A stretch of DNA of 59,227 nucleotides from Clostridiales bacterium (GTDB taxonomy: Bacteria; Bacillota; Clostridia; Oscillospirales; Butyricicoccaceae), in the NCBI GenBank assembly GCA_004555915.1, contig SFJM01000015.1, positions 1 to 59,227 on the forward strand, in the 5' to 3' direction. Position 1 is the stretch's first letter. Every line of letters begins with the position of its first letter. Positions 52,781 through 59,227 of this stretch are shown here, one piece after another. The position numbers and the translations under genes are program-made. The notes below the pieces were generated by a model. It had not been told where the DNA came from, did no database searches, and saw only the letters and a list, made by a program, of their open reading frames with translations.

Positions 52781-53428
52781 TTATCTGACCTCTGTGCCGC
52801 CCCATTCCACAACCGTAAAGCCTGTGCGCTCTACCTGTGGCAGCTCCGGCGCTTCCACCTCGATCGGCTTCTCCAGTGCCTGATACGCCATAAACACCCG
52901 CAGAACGCTGTCCGGCTCCGGTGTGATGTCCAGCTTGGCGCTGTTGATATAGGCATCCGTCTGGAAGGTAATCAGGTTATACAGGTTGTCCTGCATTTTC
53001 GGCAGCCAGTACACAATGAACTCATTGTATTCCCTGGGTTCCAGTCCCAGCTGGCTGAGTGTGGTCTGCAAAAAGTCCGCTGTATCGGTTCCCTTTACCA
53101 CAAATCCCCTGCTCATGTCATAATCGGTATCGCTTTTACCTTCCCAGAACAGGTAGGAATAGGTTTTCCCATTCGCAGCCACCAGCGTGCCATCCGGCTG
53201 TGCCGTTACCTGCCAGCCGTTATCATAGGCGGGATAGGTACAGGTGAGCTGTCCATCATAATCCAGTTTTACCTTGACCTCTGTTCCCTCCTTTGGGTAC
53301 AGATACATAACCGGCTTGGCGGCATATGTATTCTGCTCCTCCAAAGATTCATCTGTAGAGAGCAGATATACAGCTCCAATACAGACTGCCGCTATTACAA
53401 TCACAATTGCAATCACTTTTTTCTTCAT
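52781..53428 (-). CDS. Membrane-anchored protein of the KPVMYLYP type
   Basis: A 215-residue protein of unknown function with an N-terminal anchor helix (residues 5-23) and an exported beta-rich region: KPVMYLYPKEGTEVKVKLDY, TCTYPAYDNGWQVTAQPDG, YSYLFWEG, then EFIVYWLPKMQDN. Relatives of this sequence pattern are widespread in Clostridia without a named family that I know. GGAGAG precedes the ATG. It stands alone. Confidence 0.7.
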   Translation of the reverse strand: MKKKVIAIVIVIAAVCIGAVYLLSTDESLEEQNTYAAKPVMYLYPKEGTEVKVKLDYDGQLTCTYPAYDNGWQVTAQPDGTLVAANGKTYSYLFWEGKSDTDYDMSRGFVVKGTDTADFLQTTLSQLGLEPREYNEFIVYWLPKMQDNLYNLITFQTDAYINSAKLDITPEPDSVLRVFMAYQALEKPIEVEAPELPQVERTGFTVVEWGGTEVR

Positions 53429-53517
53429 TCTCTCCGCCTCCCTGTTTGAACTGATTTTATTATATCATGTTACAAACAAAATCAACAGCAACAGGATGGA
53501 AACAATTGGATGACAGC

Positions 53518-53556
53518 AAAAAGCGTGCCGGAACGATACCGACACGCTTCTTTTAT
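53518..53556 (-). terminator. Terminator of the malic enzyme gene
   Basis: AAGCGTGTCGGTATCGTTCCGGCACGCTT-type stem followed by TTTG on the minus strand. Confidence 0.8.
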
Positions 53557-53573
53557 CCTAAATTCAGCTAAAA

Positions 53574-54746
53574 TCAGATTCTAGCAACACCGCTCTTGCG
53601 TGCAGCCTCTGCAACCGCAGTCGCAACCGCATCACGTACCCGCGGGTCAAACGGCTTCGGCATAATATTCTCCGCGTTCAGCTCCTCATCCGAAATCAGA
53701 TTTGCCAGCGCATAGGCAGCCGCAATCTTCATTTCCTCATTGATATCGGAGGCACGGACATCCAGCGCACCACGGAATACGCCCGGGAATGCCAGCACAT
53801 TGTTGATCTGGTTCGGATAATCCGAACGGCCGGTACCAACAACTGCCGCGCCGCCGCGCTTTGCTTCCTCCGGCATGATTTCCGGAACCGGGTTTGCCAT
53901 AGCAAATACCATCGGATCCTTTGCCATGGTGCGAACCATGTCTGCTGTCAGCACATTCGGTGCAGACATGCCAAAGAAAATATCCGCACCCGGCAGAACA
54001 TCTGCCAGTGTACCCTGTCTGTTTTCCGGGTTGGTGATGGTAGCCATATAAGCCTGTTCGGAATTCATCTGCTCACAGCCTTCATACAGTGCGCCGAACT
54101 TGTCGCACATAATGACATTTTTCAGGCCCATGCTGACCAGCAGCTTGGTGACAGCAATAGCAGCCGCGCCGGCACCATTGACAACCATCTTGATTTCCGA
54201 CAGCTTACGGCCGGTCAGACGGCAGGCATTAATCATGGCAGCTGCACAGCAGATGGCAGTACCATGCTGGTCATCATGGAATACCGGGATATCACAGCGT
54301 TCCTTCAGCTTGCGTTCAATTTCAAAGCAGCGCGGAGCAGAAATATCCTCCAGATTGATACCGCCAAAGGAGCCTGCAAGCAGAGCAACGGTATTGACAA
54401 ATTCATCCACATCCTTGGTACGGACACAGAGCGGGAATGCATCCACATCACCAAATTCCTTAAACAGGGCACATTTGCCTTCCATAACCGGCATACCTGC
54501 CTCCGGGCCGATATCCCCCAGACCCAGTACAGCAGAACCATCGGTAATCACTGCCACCAGATTATGCCGACGGGTGTACACATAGCTCAGATCCACATCG
54601 TCCTTAATCTTCAGGCACGGCTGTGCGACGCCTGGTGTATAGGCAATAGACAATGCATCTGCATCCTCTACCTTGCAGCGGGAAATGACTTCGATTTTGC
54701 CCTGCCAGTCGCGGTGGGCCTGTAATGCTCTTTCTTTCTGATCCAT
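53574..54746 (-). CDS. NAD(P)-dependent malic enzyme
   Basis: A 390-residue enzyme of the short bacterial type that converts malate to pyruvate and CO2. Motifs: SIAYTPGVAQPCL, VLGLGDIGPEAGMPVMEGK (with the catalytic Lys), FHDDQHGTAI (metal Asp) and the nucleotide-binding VVNGAGAAAIAVTKLL. AGGTCATCATGG shows GGAGG just before ATG 54746. It feeds pyruvate to the ppdK/pyk node. Cofactor choice cannot be told with confidence. Confidence 0.94.
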   Translation of the reverse strand: MDQKERALQAHRDWQGKIEVISRCKVEDADALSIAYTPGVAQPCLKIKDDVDLSYVYTRRHNLVAVITDGSAVLGLGDIGPEAGMPVMEGKCALFKEFGDVDAFPLCVRTKDVDEFVNTVALLAGSFGGINLEDISAPRCFEIERKLKERCDIPVFHDDQHGTAICCAAAMINACRLTGRKLSEIKMVVNGAGAAAIAVTKLLVSMGLKNVIMCDKFGALYEGCEQMNSEQAYMATITNPENRQGTLADVLPGADIFFGMSAPNVLTADMVRTMAKDPMVFAMANPVPEIMPEEAKRGGAAVVGTGRSDYPNQINNVLAFPGVFRGALDVRASDINEEMKIAAAYALANLISDEELNAENIMPKPFDPRVRDAVATAVAEAARKSGVARI

Positions 54747-54924
54747 GATGACCTCCACTGATACATATTTTCTAATTCTATTATTGTACCACTACACTGT
54801 GCCAAACACAAATGCTATTTTTCAAAGAGGTCAAATTCTGTACACCGATCATATGTCACAGTTTGTTTACACTTCTTTCATAAACTATTTACGTGAACAG
54901 GAAAAAATCTTCATATTTTTTCCG

Positions 54925-55116
54925 TATAATAACAGCATTATAAAGGCAAGCAGTTCTGACTGTATTGTTTTTCCTTTCCCAAACCGTTTTCCTGCACATA
55001 TCAGTGCAGTTTGAATCGTACTTTCTTTTTGTTTTTTATACCTATCTTTCTACCCCCTTTCTACCGCAGACTCTCCTGAGCCGGACAGGCAGCCGCTTGT
55101 CCGGCTCAACTTTTTT
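54925..55116 (+). ncRNA. Candidate pyrimidine-rich small RNA
   Basis: TATAAT at 54925-54930 is followed by about 180 bases rich in U and C runs, a hairpin CTGCAC-atatca-GTGCAG (near 54992-55009), and a strong terminator TGAGCCGGACA / TGTCCGGCTCA plus TTTTTT (55077-55116). No good -35 and no open frame with a start are seen. Nothing else in this 470-base gap explains the terminator. Confidence 0.4.
55077..55116 (+). terminator. Plus-strand terminator with no gene upstream
   Basis: Perfect 11-bp stem TGAGCCGGACA / TGTCCGGCTCA and six T residues. Confidence 0.9.
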
Positions 55117-55223
55117 GTACTTTGCCATGATACGATTGATATACAAAACACAACCACTGGATGTTGAACCGCAAATCTGCCGTATCAATTGAAACCGCTG
55201 TACAAAAAAGAAAAATAGCTGCT

Positions 55224-55381
55224 ACTCCCTCAGTCACCTCCGGTGACAGCTCCCTCCTCTGAGGGAGCCTTTGCATCATACCGTCCATTTTACCGGTTAA
55301 GATGGTGAAGAAACGGTTCAGACAAAAAGCCTCCCTCTTGGAGGGAGGTGGCATTTGCGTCAGCAAATGACGGAGGGAGTT
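55224..55381. mobile_element. MITE-like palindromic element
   Basis: About 158 bp bounded by ACTCCCTCAGTCA and TGACGGAGGGAGT terminal inverted repeats, with inner copies of the same theme (GCTCCCTCCTCTGAGGGAGCC; GCCTCCCTCTTGGAGGGAGG). No transposase is inside. Elements of this GAGGGAG type are familiar as dispersed repeats in gut Clostridia. Copy number in this genome cannot be seen from one window. Confidence 0.7.
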
Positions 55382-55411
55382 ACTGCGTCAATTAAAATCT
55401 TCGTACAAAAG

Positions 55412-55471
55412 AAAAAGCAGCCGATTCTCTCGACTGCTTACCTGGAGCGGATGACGAGGCTCGAACTCGCT
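55412..55471 (-). repeat. Direct repeat copy A: tRNA-Gly 3' end plus downstream terminator
   Basis: Sixty bases identical, with one mismatch, to 55675-55734: the last 29 bases of the tRNA (T arm, acceptor strand and CCA) followed by its terminator hairpin AGCAGTCGA / TCGGCTGCT with TTTTT. The body of the tRNA is absent here, so this is not a functional gene. Confidence 0.9.
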
Positions 55472-55674
55472 TGCACTGCATAGGCGGCTCCAAAACAGTC
55501 CTTCCCCGACTTCTCCCACGGTTCGTCTGTACCATGTTGCCCGGCTGCCGCTTACTGAGCGGCAGTTTCTCTTCCCATAAGCTCTGTATGCACTGTTTTT
55601 CCGCTCGCCTAACCTCCGGATTATAATAGCGGTGGAGGCATCGAGTTCGATACGCACCTTTGCTGAAAAAATAA
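55472..55674. other. 203-base segment between the two tRNA-Gly 3' ends
   Basis: Contains a hairpin CTGCCGCT-CAGT-AAGCGGCAG and a minus-strand open frame without a convincing start. No integrase or other gene is recognisable. It may be the remnant of an element integrated at the tRNA. Confidence 0.5.
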
Positions 55675-55734
55675 AAAAAGCAGCCGATTCTCTCGACTGC
55701 TTACTTGGAGCGGATGACGAGGCTCGAACTCGCT
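55675..55734 (-). repeat. Direct repeat copy B: 3' end of intact tRNA-Gly plus terminator
   Basis: Matches copy A at 55412-55471 (59 of 60 bases). The terminator of tRNA-Gly is at 55675-55703. Confidence 0.9.
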
Positions 55735-55781
55735 ACCTCCACCTTGGCAAGGTGGCGCTCTACCAGATGAGCTACATCCGC
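55706..55781 (-). tRNA. tRNA-Gly(GCC)
   Basis: A 76-nt cloverleaf with encoded CCA: acceptor GCGGATG / CATCCGC, D arm AGCTCATCTGGTAGAGC, anticodon stem-loop CCACCTTGCCAAGGTGG with anticodon GCC, T arm GCGAGTTCGAGCCTCGT, discriminator T. It reads glycine codons GGC and GGU. Confidence 0.97.
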
Positions 55782-55878
55782 ATTTCGTTGTCTTTGTCCT
55801 GACGACGATATTTATTATACGCATATTACCGTCATTTGTCAACACTATTTTTATATTTTTTTAAAAAACTTTTTTACC

Positions 55879-55923
55879 AAAGAAACGCCGGCACAGCTTC
55901 CCCACTCCTGAAGCCGTGCCGGC
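55879..55923 (-). terminator. Terminator of gph
   Basis: GCCGGCACGGCTTC / GAAGCTGTGCCGGC stem followed by GTTTCTTT on the minus strand. Confidence 0.85.
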
Positions 55924-55941
55924 AGATATAAGCAATTTGTT

Positions 55942-56589
55942 TCACCTGTCCAGAATGTCCAGAATCTGTGCCGGTACATCTACCAGATACTCCGCTCCGT
56001 TCTGAATCAGCTCCTCCCGGTCACGGAATCCCCATGTGACACCAGCCGCAGTCAGTCCGGCATTTCTCGCCGTCTGCATATCCACACCGGAATCTCCCAC
56101 ATATAAAACCTCCTCCGGTTTTACACCCAGCTGTTCCATGACCAGTTTACAGGAGGTCGGGTCCGGCTTGCGCGGAATACCCGCATGCTCGCCAAAGACA
56201 ACATCGATTTTCCCCGGAAAGAAATGCCGGATCAGCTGCTGGGAAGCGGAGTCAATTTTATTGGACAGTACGCCAACCCGTATCCCGCGTCTGCGCAGGC
56301 TGGTCAGCAGTTCCGGTATGCCATCATATGGTACCGTGCTGTCATGGATATGTGCCGCATAATACTGCTTGAAATCAGACAGCGCAGCATCAATTTCCGC
56401 CTCCTCTGTTCCGGCAGGTAAAGCACGACGCATCAGATTGCGGATGCCATTGCCGACAAACTGCCGAACCTCCTGCGTAGAGCGCGGCGGCAGCCCGCGC
56501 AGGCTGAGCGCTGCATTTACCGCACTGCGTAAATCCTCCAGCGTGTCCAGCAGCGTGCCATCCAGATCAAAAATAACTGCATGTTTCAA
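55942..56589 (-). CDS. gph: HAD-family phosphoglycolate phosphatase-like hydrolase
   Basis: A 215-residue HAD-IA enzyme: AVIFDLDGTLLDTLEDL (Asp nucleophile and acid/base Asp), a four-helix cap (residues 15-80), GVLSNKIDSASQQLI (motif II Ser), RKPDPTSCKLV (motif III Lys) and YVGDSGVDMQTARNAG (motif IV). It likely clears 2-phosphoglycolate, although related pyrophosphatases look alike. TTG 56589 is the start, eight bases after AGAAGG. It follows malQ by 58 bases. Confidence 0.85.
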   Translation of the reverse strand: MKHAVIFDLDGTLLDTLEDLRSAVNAALSLRGLPPRSTQEVRQFVGNGIRNLMRRALPAGTEEAEIDAALSDFKQYYAAHIHDSTVPYDGIPELLTSLRRRGIRVGVLSNKIDSASQQLIRHFFPGKIDVVFGEHAGIPRKPDPTSCKLVMEQLGVKPEEVLYVGDSGVDMQTARNAGLTAAGVTWGFRDREELIQNGAEYLVDVPAQILDILDR

Positions 56590-56647
56590 ACAGAAAGCCT
56601 TCTTTCAAACATTGACATTCATGTCCCCCCTCAGGGGAACCATGTAT

Positions 56648-58150
56648 TTATCTGGTCCGCGGATTGAGGCGCTTGCCGCCATAGGTAGCCTTGCGCAGGA
56701 AGCCGGATACATCCTTATTGATTGCCTCACGGCGCACACGCCAGCTCCAGTTTCCACCCAATGTGGACGGAATATTCATACGTGCATCCGCGCCAAGAGA
56801 CAGCAGATCCTGCATGGTAGTCATGGCAATCGTGCACGGTGCTGCAAAGGCAGTCCGGATGGCACTCCAGCCCAGCGGTTCGTTATCGGAAACCCGCAGA
56901 TATTCCTTCATCACATCACGGTCCGCATCGCTGCACTTATCGTTAAACTGTTCCACCACGGTTTCCGAATCATGGGTGGAGGTATAACCTACACAGTTTT
57001 TCGGCCAGTTGAACGGAATATGGTCATTGTTTTCATCCGCACGCATACCGAAAATCATCACACGCATGCCGGGATAACCGGTCTTTTTGAGGAACTTGCG
57101 TACATCGTCATCAATGTCGCCCAGATCCTCCGCAATAATCGGCACATCGCCAAGGGCTGCCTTGATCGCCTTAAACAGCTTCATACGCGGGCCCTTCTTC
57201 CATTTGCCGTTGATCGCAGTTTCTTCCCCTTCCGGAATCTCCCAGTATGCCTGAAAGCCGCGGAAATGGTCAATTCTGGTCACGTCAAACAGGGCCAGAT
57301 TGCGGCGGACACGCCAGATCCACCACTTGTAGCCATCTGCCTCAATGACCTTCCAGTTATAGGTCGGATTGCCCCACAGCTGTCCGGTTGCGGAATAATA
57401 ATCCGGCGGAACACCTGCCACACCATGGGGCTTGAGCTCCCGGTCTACCTGGAACATTTCCGGATGTGCCCAGACATCACAGCTGTCCGGGGAAACATAA
57501 ATCGGAATATCACCGATAATCTGGATGCCCTGCCGGTTGGCATAGGCACGCAGCTTTTCCCACTGCTCAAAGAACAGGTACTGCATGAAGACATAAAAAT
57601 CAATTTCCTGCTTCAGCTCAAAGGCATACTTCCGCATTGCCTCCGGATCGCGCTGCTTGATTGCTTCATCATCCCAGTCCCACAGAGCCTTATGATCGAA
57701 ATAGTTCTTCAGGGACATGAACATGGCATAATCTTCCACCCAGTCCCGGTTATCCCAGCGGAATGCCGCCATTTTGCCCAGCAGCTTCATGTCCGCACGG
57801 TCAAACGCACGGCGCAGGACCGTAAACCGGGTCTCTGCCACCTTATTATAATCCACACGATCCGGATTTTCTCCCACATCCGCATCCTTCAGGTCCTCCC
57901 CGGTCAGCAGCCCCATGTCTGCCAGCGTGTCAAGATCAATAAAATATGGATTGCCTGCCGCTGCCGAGAAGCACTGGTACGGACTGTCACCAAAGCCGGT
58001 CTGGCCAAGGGGCAGTACCTGCCAGTAGGTCTGGCCGCCGTCACGCAGAAAATCAACAAAATCGTAGGCATCCTTGCCCATGGTGCCAATGCCGTATGGC
58101 GATGGCAGGGATGAAATGTGCAGCACTACGCCGCTGGATCGTTCAAACAT
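56648..58150 (-). CDS. malQ: 4-alpha-glucanotransferase
   Basis: A 500-residue GH77 amylomaltase that transfers segments of alpha-1,4-glucan in maltodextrin and glycogen use. Motifs: SSLPSPYGIGTMG and YWQVLPLGQTGFGDSPYQ near the start, VTRIDHFRGFQAYWEIP with the nucleophile Asp, IIAEDLGDID with the acid/base Glu, and YTSTHDSETVVEQF. AAGGTG precedes the ATG. It is divergent from trmB across a shared palindromic region. Confidence 0.95.
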   Translation of the reverse strand: MFERSSGVVLHISSLPSPYGIGTMGKDAYDFVDFLRDGGQTYWQVLPLGQTGFGDSPYQCFSAAAGNPYFIDLDTLADMGLLTGEDLKDADVGENPDRVDYNKVAETRFTVLRRAFDRADMKLLGKMAAFRWDNRDWVEDYAMFMSLKNYFDHKALWDWDDEAIKQRDPEAMRKYAFELKQEIDFYVFMQYLFFEQWEKLRAYANRQGIQIIGDIPIYVSPDSCDVWAHPEMFQVDRELKPHGVAGVPPDYYSATGQLWGNPTYNWKVIEADGYKWWIWRVRRNLALFDVTRIDHFRGFQAYWEIPEGEETAINGKWKKGPRMKLFKAIKAALGDVPIIAEDLGDIDDDVRKFLKKTGYPGMRVMIFGMRADENNDHIPFNWPKNCVGYTSTHDSETVVEQFNDKCSDADRDVMKEYLRVSDNEPLGWSAIRTAFAAPCTIAMTTMQDLLSLGADARMNIPSTLGGNWSWRVRREAINKDVSGFLRKATYGGKRLNPRTR

Positions 58151-58188
58151 CGTAACACCTTATCCTGTTTATTTATTTTGCAAACGAA

Positions 58189-58240
58189 TTGCATTTACGC
58201 GGTATTTCCGTTATAATCAATATCATTGACAGAAATACCG
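58189..58240. promoter_or_regulatory. trmB promoter within a long inverted repeat
   Basis: Plus strand TTGCAT (58189-58194), 17 bases, TATAAT (58212-58217). CGGTATTTC (58200-58208) and GAAATACCG (58232-58240) flank the -10 and the start site. Confidence 0.6.
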
Positions 58241-58287
58241 TGAATTTTCATGAATATTAATTTATACTACGGAGGAGAAGTATCCCC

Positions 58288-59028
58288 ATGCGCATGCGTA
58301 AGAAAAAGAATCTGGATTCCCGTCTGGCAAACTGTGCGCCGGTACTGGTTGCAGACCCGGAAAATCACAAGGGTAACTGGCGTGCCCTGTTCAAAAACAG
58401 CAATCCGCTGCATCTGGAAATCGGCTGCGGCAAAGGCCGTTTTATCGTGGAAACCGCCCGCCGGAATCCGGACATCAACTATGTTGCCATTGAACGGGAA
58501 CAGGGTGCTCTGGTCATGGCCACCGAAAAGGCAATGGCCCTTGAGCTGCCAAACCTGCAGTTTTTGGATTTTGATGCTGCCGGACTGACCGAAATCTTTG
58601 CCGATGGCGAGGTTGACCGTATCTATCTGAACTTTTCCGATCCCTGGCCGCCAAACCGCCAGCGCAAACGCCGTCTGACCCACTCCAATTTCCTGGCGCT
58701 GTATGACTGCATCCTCTCCAAAAACGGACAGGTGCATTTCAAAACCGACAACCAGCATCTCTTCGAGTTCACCCTGGAAGAAATGTGCGGCTATGGCTGG
58801 CTGATCCAGAACATCTGCCTGGATCTGCATAACAGCGATCTGGACAACATCATGACGGAGTATGAAGAAAAATTCTCCAGTGAAGGCTTCCGCATTTACA
58901 GGCTGGAAGCATGCCGCCGGGATGAAGATATCCTAAAGCGTGCACACACGCCGCCGAGAACTGCAGAACAGCTTGCTCAGAAAGCACGCGGTTCAGTGGC
59001 TCCCTCCTTCTGTGCACCGAAGGAATAA
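58288..59028 (+). CDS. trmB: tRNA (guanine-N7-)-methyltransferase TrmB
   Basis: A 246-residue SAM-dependent enzyme methylating G46 of tRNA. SAM site LEIGCGKGRFIVETA, then NFSDPWPPNRQRKRRLTH with the catalytic region, and TEYEEKFSSEGFRIYRLEA near the C-terminus. The last 20 residues are an added, less conserved tail. GGAGGAG precedes ATG 58288. It stands alone with its own promoter. Confidence 0.95.
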   Translation: MRMRKKKNLDSRLANCAPVLVADPENHKGNWRALFKNSNPLHLEIGCGKGRFIVETARRNPDINYVAIEREQGALVMATEKAMALELPNLQFLDFDAAGLTEIFADGEVDRIYLNFSDPWPPNRQRKRRLTHSNFLALYDCILSKNGQVHFKTDNQHLFEFTLEEMCGYGWLIQNICLDLHNSDLDNIMTEYEEKFSSEGFRIYRLEACRRDEDILKRAHTPPRTAEQLAQKARGSVAPSFCAPKE

Positions 59029-59116
59029 GCCCCTATTCCGCTTTTTCCAGCGCTTTTTTATCGCAGGACTTATTATATCATTTTTGCCCAATTATATCAA
59101 GTTTATATTCGTATTT

Positions 59117-59227
59117 TTGTACGTTACGCTGTAGGTGTTACAATGATGCGTGACAAAAAGTAAAAATAAAAAGCGAATATAGAGCGAACCTGTGATAAGG
59201 TTAAGTTGTCGAGACAAAACCGAAGGG
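59117..59227 (+). promoter_or_regulatory. Promoter and start of a leader RNA cut by the window edge
   Basis: TTGTAC (59117-59122), 16 bases, TACAAT (59139-59144), followed by a purine-rich stretch with AACC-tgtgata-AGGTT and TTGTC-GAGA-CAA hairpins and ending ACCGAAGGG. The layout is that of a structured leader, but too little is present to name a class. Confidence 0.4.

Noticed and set aside
54925..55116. 6S RNA
   Set aside because: The segment is pyrimidine-rich and cannot form the long rod with a central bubble that defines 6S RNA.
55412..55471. Second tRNA-Gly gene
   Set aside because: Only the T arm and 3' acceptor strand are present; D arm and anticodon arm are missing.
56369..58114. 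581-residue plus-strand open frame
   Set aside because: Antisense of malQ and part of gph.
1..59227. CRISPR array or prophage
   Set aside because: No spaced identical repeats of 24-40 bases and no capsid, terminase, portal or integrase genes were found. The phage-tail-type lysozyme is a wall-anchored host protein.

Overview
The window looks like a chromosomal segment from an anaerobic, endospore-forming Clostridia, most likely the Oscillospiraceae / Butyricicoccaceae side of the class. That placement is inferred from gene content: spo0A, spoIVB and a BofC-like protein, a large Gram-positive-type SRP RNA upstream of dnaX-ybaB-recR, pyruvate phosphate dikinase next to pyruvate kinase, a double-cubane-cluster reductase with its activase, Rex, and two LtaS-like enzymes. 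There is no prophage, CRISPR array, rRNA operon or intact transposon. Most of it is housekeeping sequence in short operons separated by strong hairpin terminators, mostly on the minus strand.

Layout. 1-1.5 kb: tail of a surface protein, a DUF2798 membrane protein behind a possible attenuator, a small Zn-ribbon membrane protein and a 50-residue Cys/Gly-rich microprotein. 1.6-8.5 kb: icd-rex, then polA followed by an LMW-PTP-like protein, rimI, a small membrane protein and tsaD (tsaD broken by an internal deletion). 8.7-13.4 kb: an LtaS-like sulfatase, spo0A, spoIVB and a SLOG protein. 13.5-19.3 kb: an MFS gene with an unusual leader, ppdK, pyk. 19.7-24.7 kb: two Fe-S/redox operons (double-cubane-cluster reductase, DUF3343 protein and activase; NifU-like scaffold and GGGtGRT protein), each behind a promoter-plus-terminator leader, with a decayed aminotransferase between them. 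25-32 kb: a SorC regulator, a manganese riboswitch with mntP, a small alarmone synthetase, a Gfo/Idh + sugar isomerase operon with a divergent AraC regulator, and CIRCE-controlled hsp20. 32-38.3 kb: XRE regulator and divergent gene, MFS, a Zn-ribbon/LprI-like protein, recR-ybaB-dnaX and SRP RNA. 38.4-46.6 kb: second LtaS-like enzyme, PBP1A, BofC-like protein, a pyrophosphatase-like protein lacking its active site, an SLH-anchored lysozyme, a DUF3793 protein. 46.8-59 kb: HAD, DegV, VOC, gdhA, cls, a small XRE regulator, malic enzyme, a MITE-like repeat, tRNA-Gly with a duplicated 3' end, gph, malQ, trmB, and the start of another leader at the right edge.

How it works together. Central carbon and redox genes (icd, rex, ppdK, pyk, malic enzyme, gdhA) sit with sporulation control (spo0A, spoIVB), envelope synthesis (two LtaS-like enzymes, PBP1A, cls, SLH lysozyme) and DNA/RNA maintenance (polA, dnaX-ybaB-recR, tsaD, rimI, trmB). 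The least explained part is 19.7-24.7 kb: a low-potential [8Fe-9S]-type reductase system beside a NifU-like/GGGtGRT pair of unknown function, the latter with a 97-nt leader that looks like a riboswitch or attenuator.
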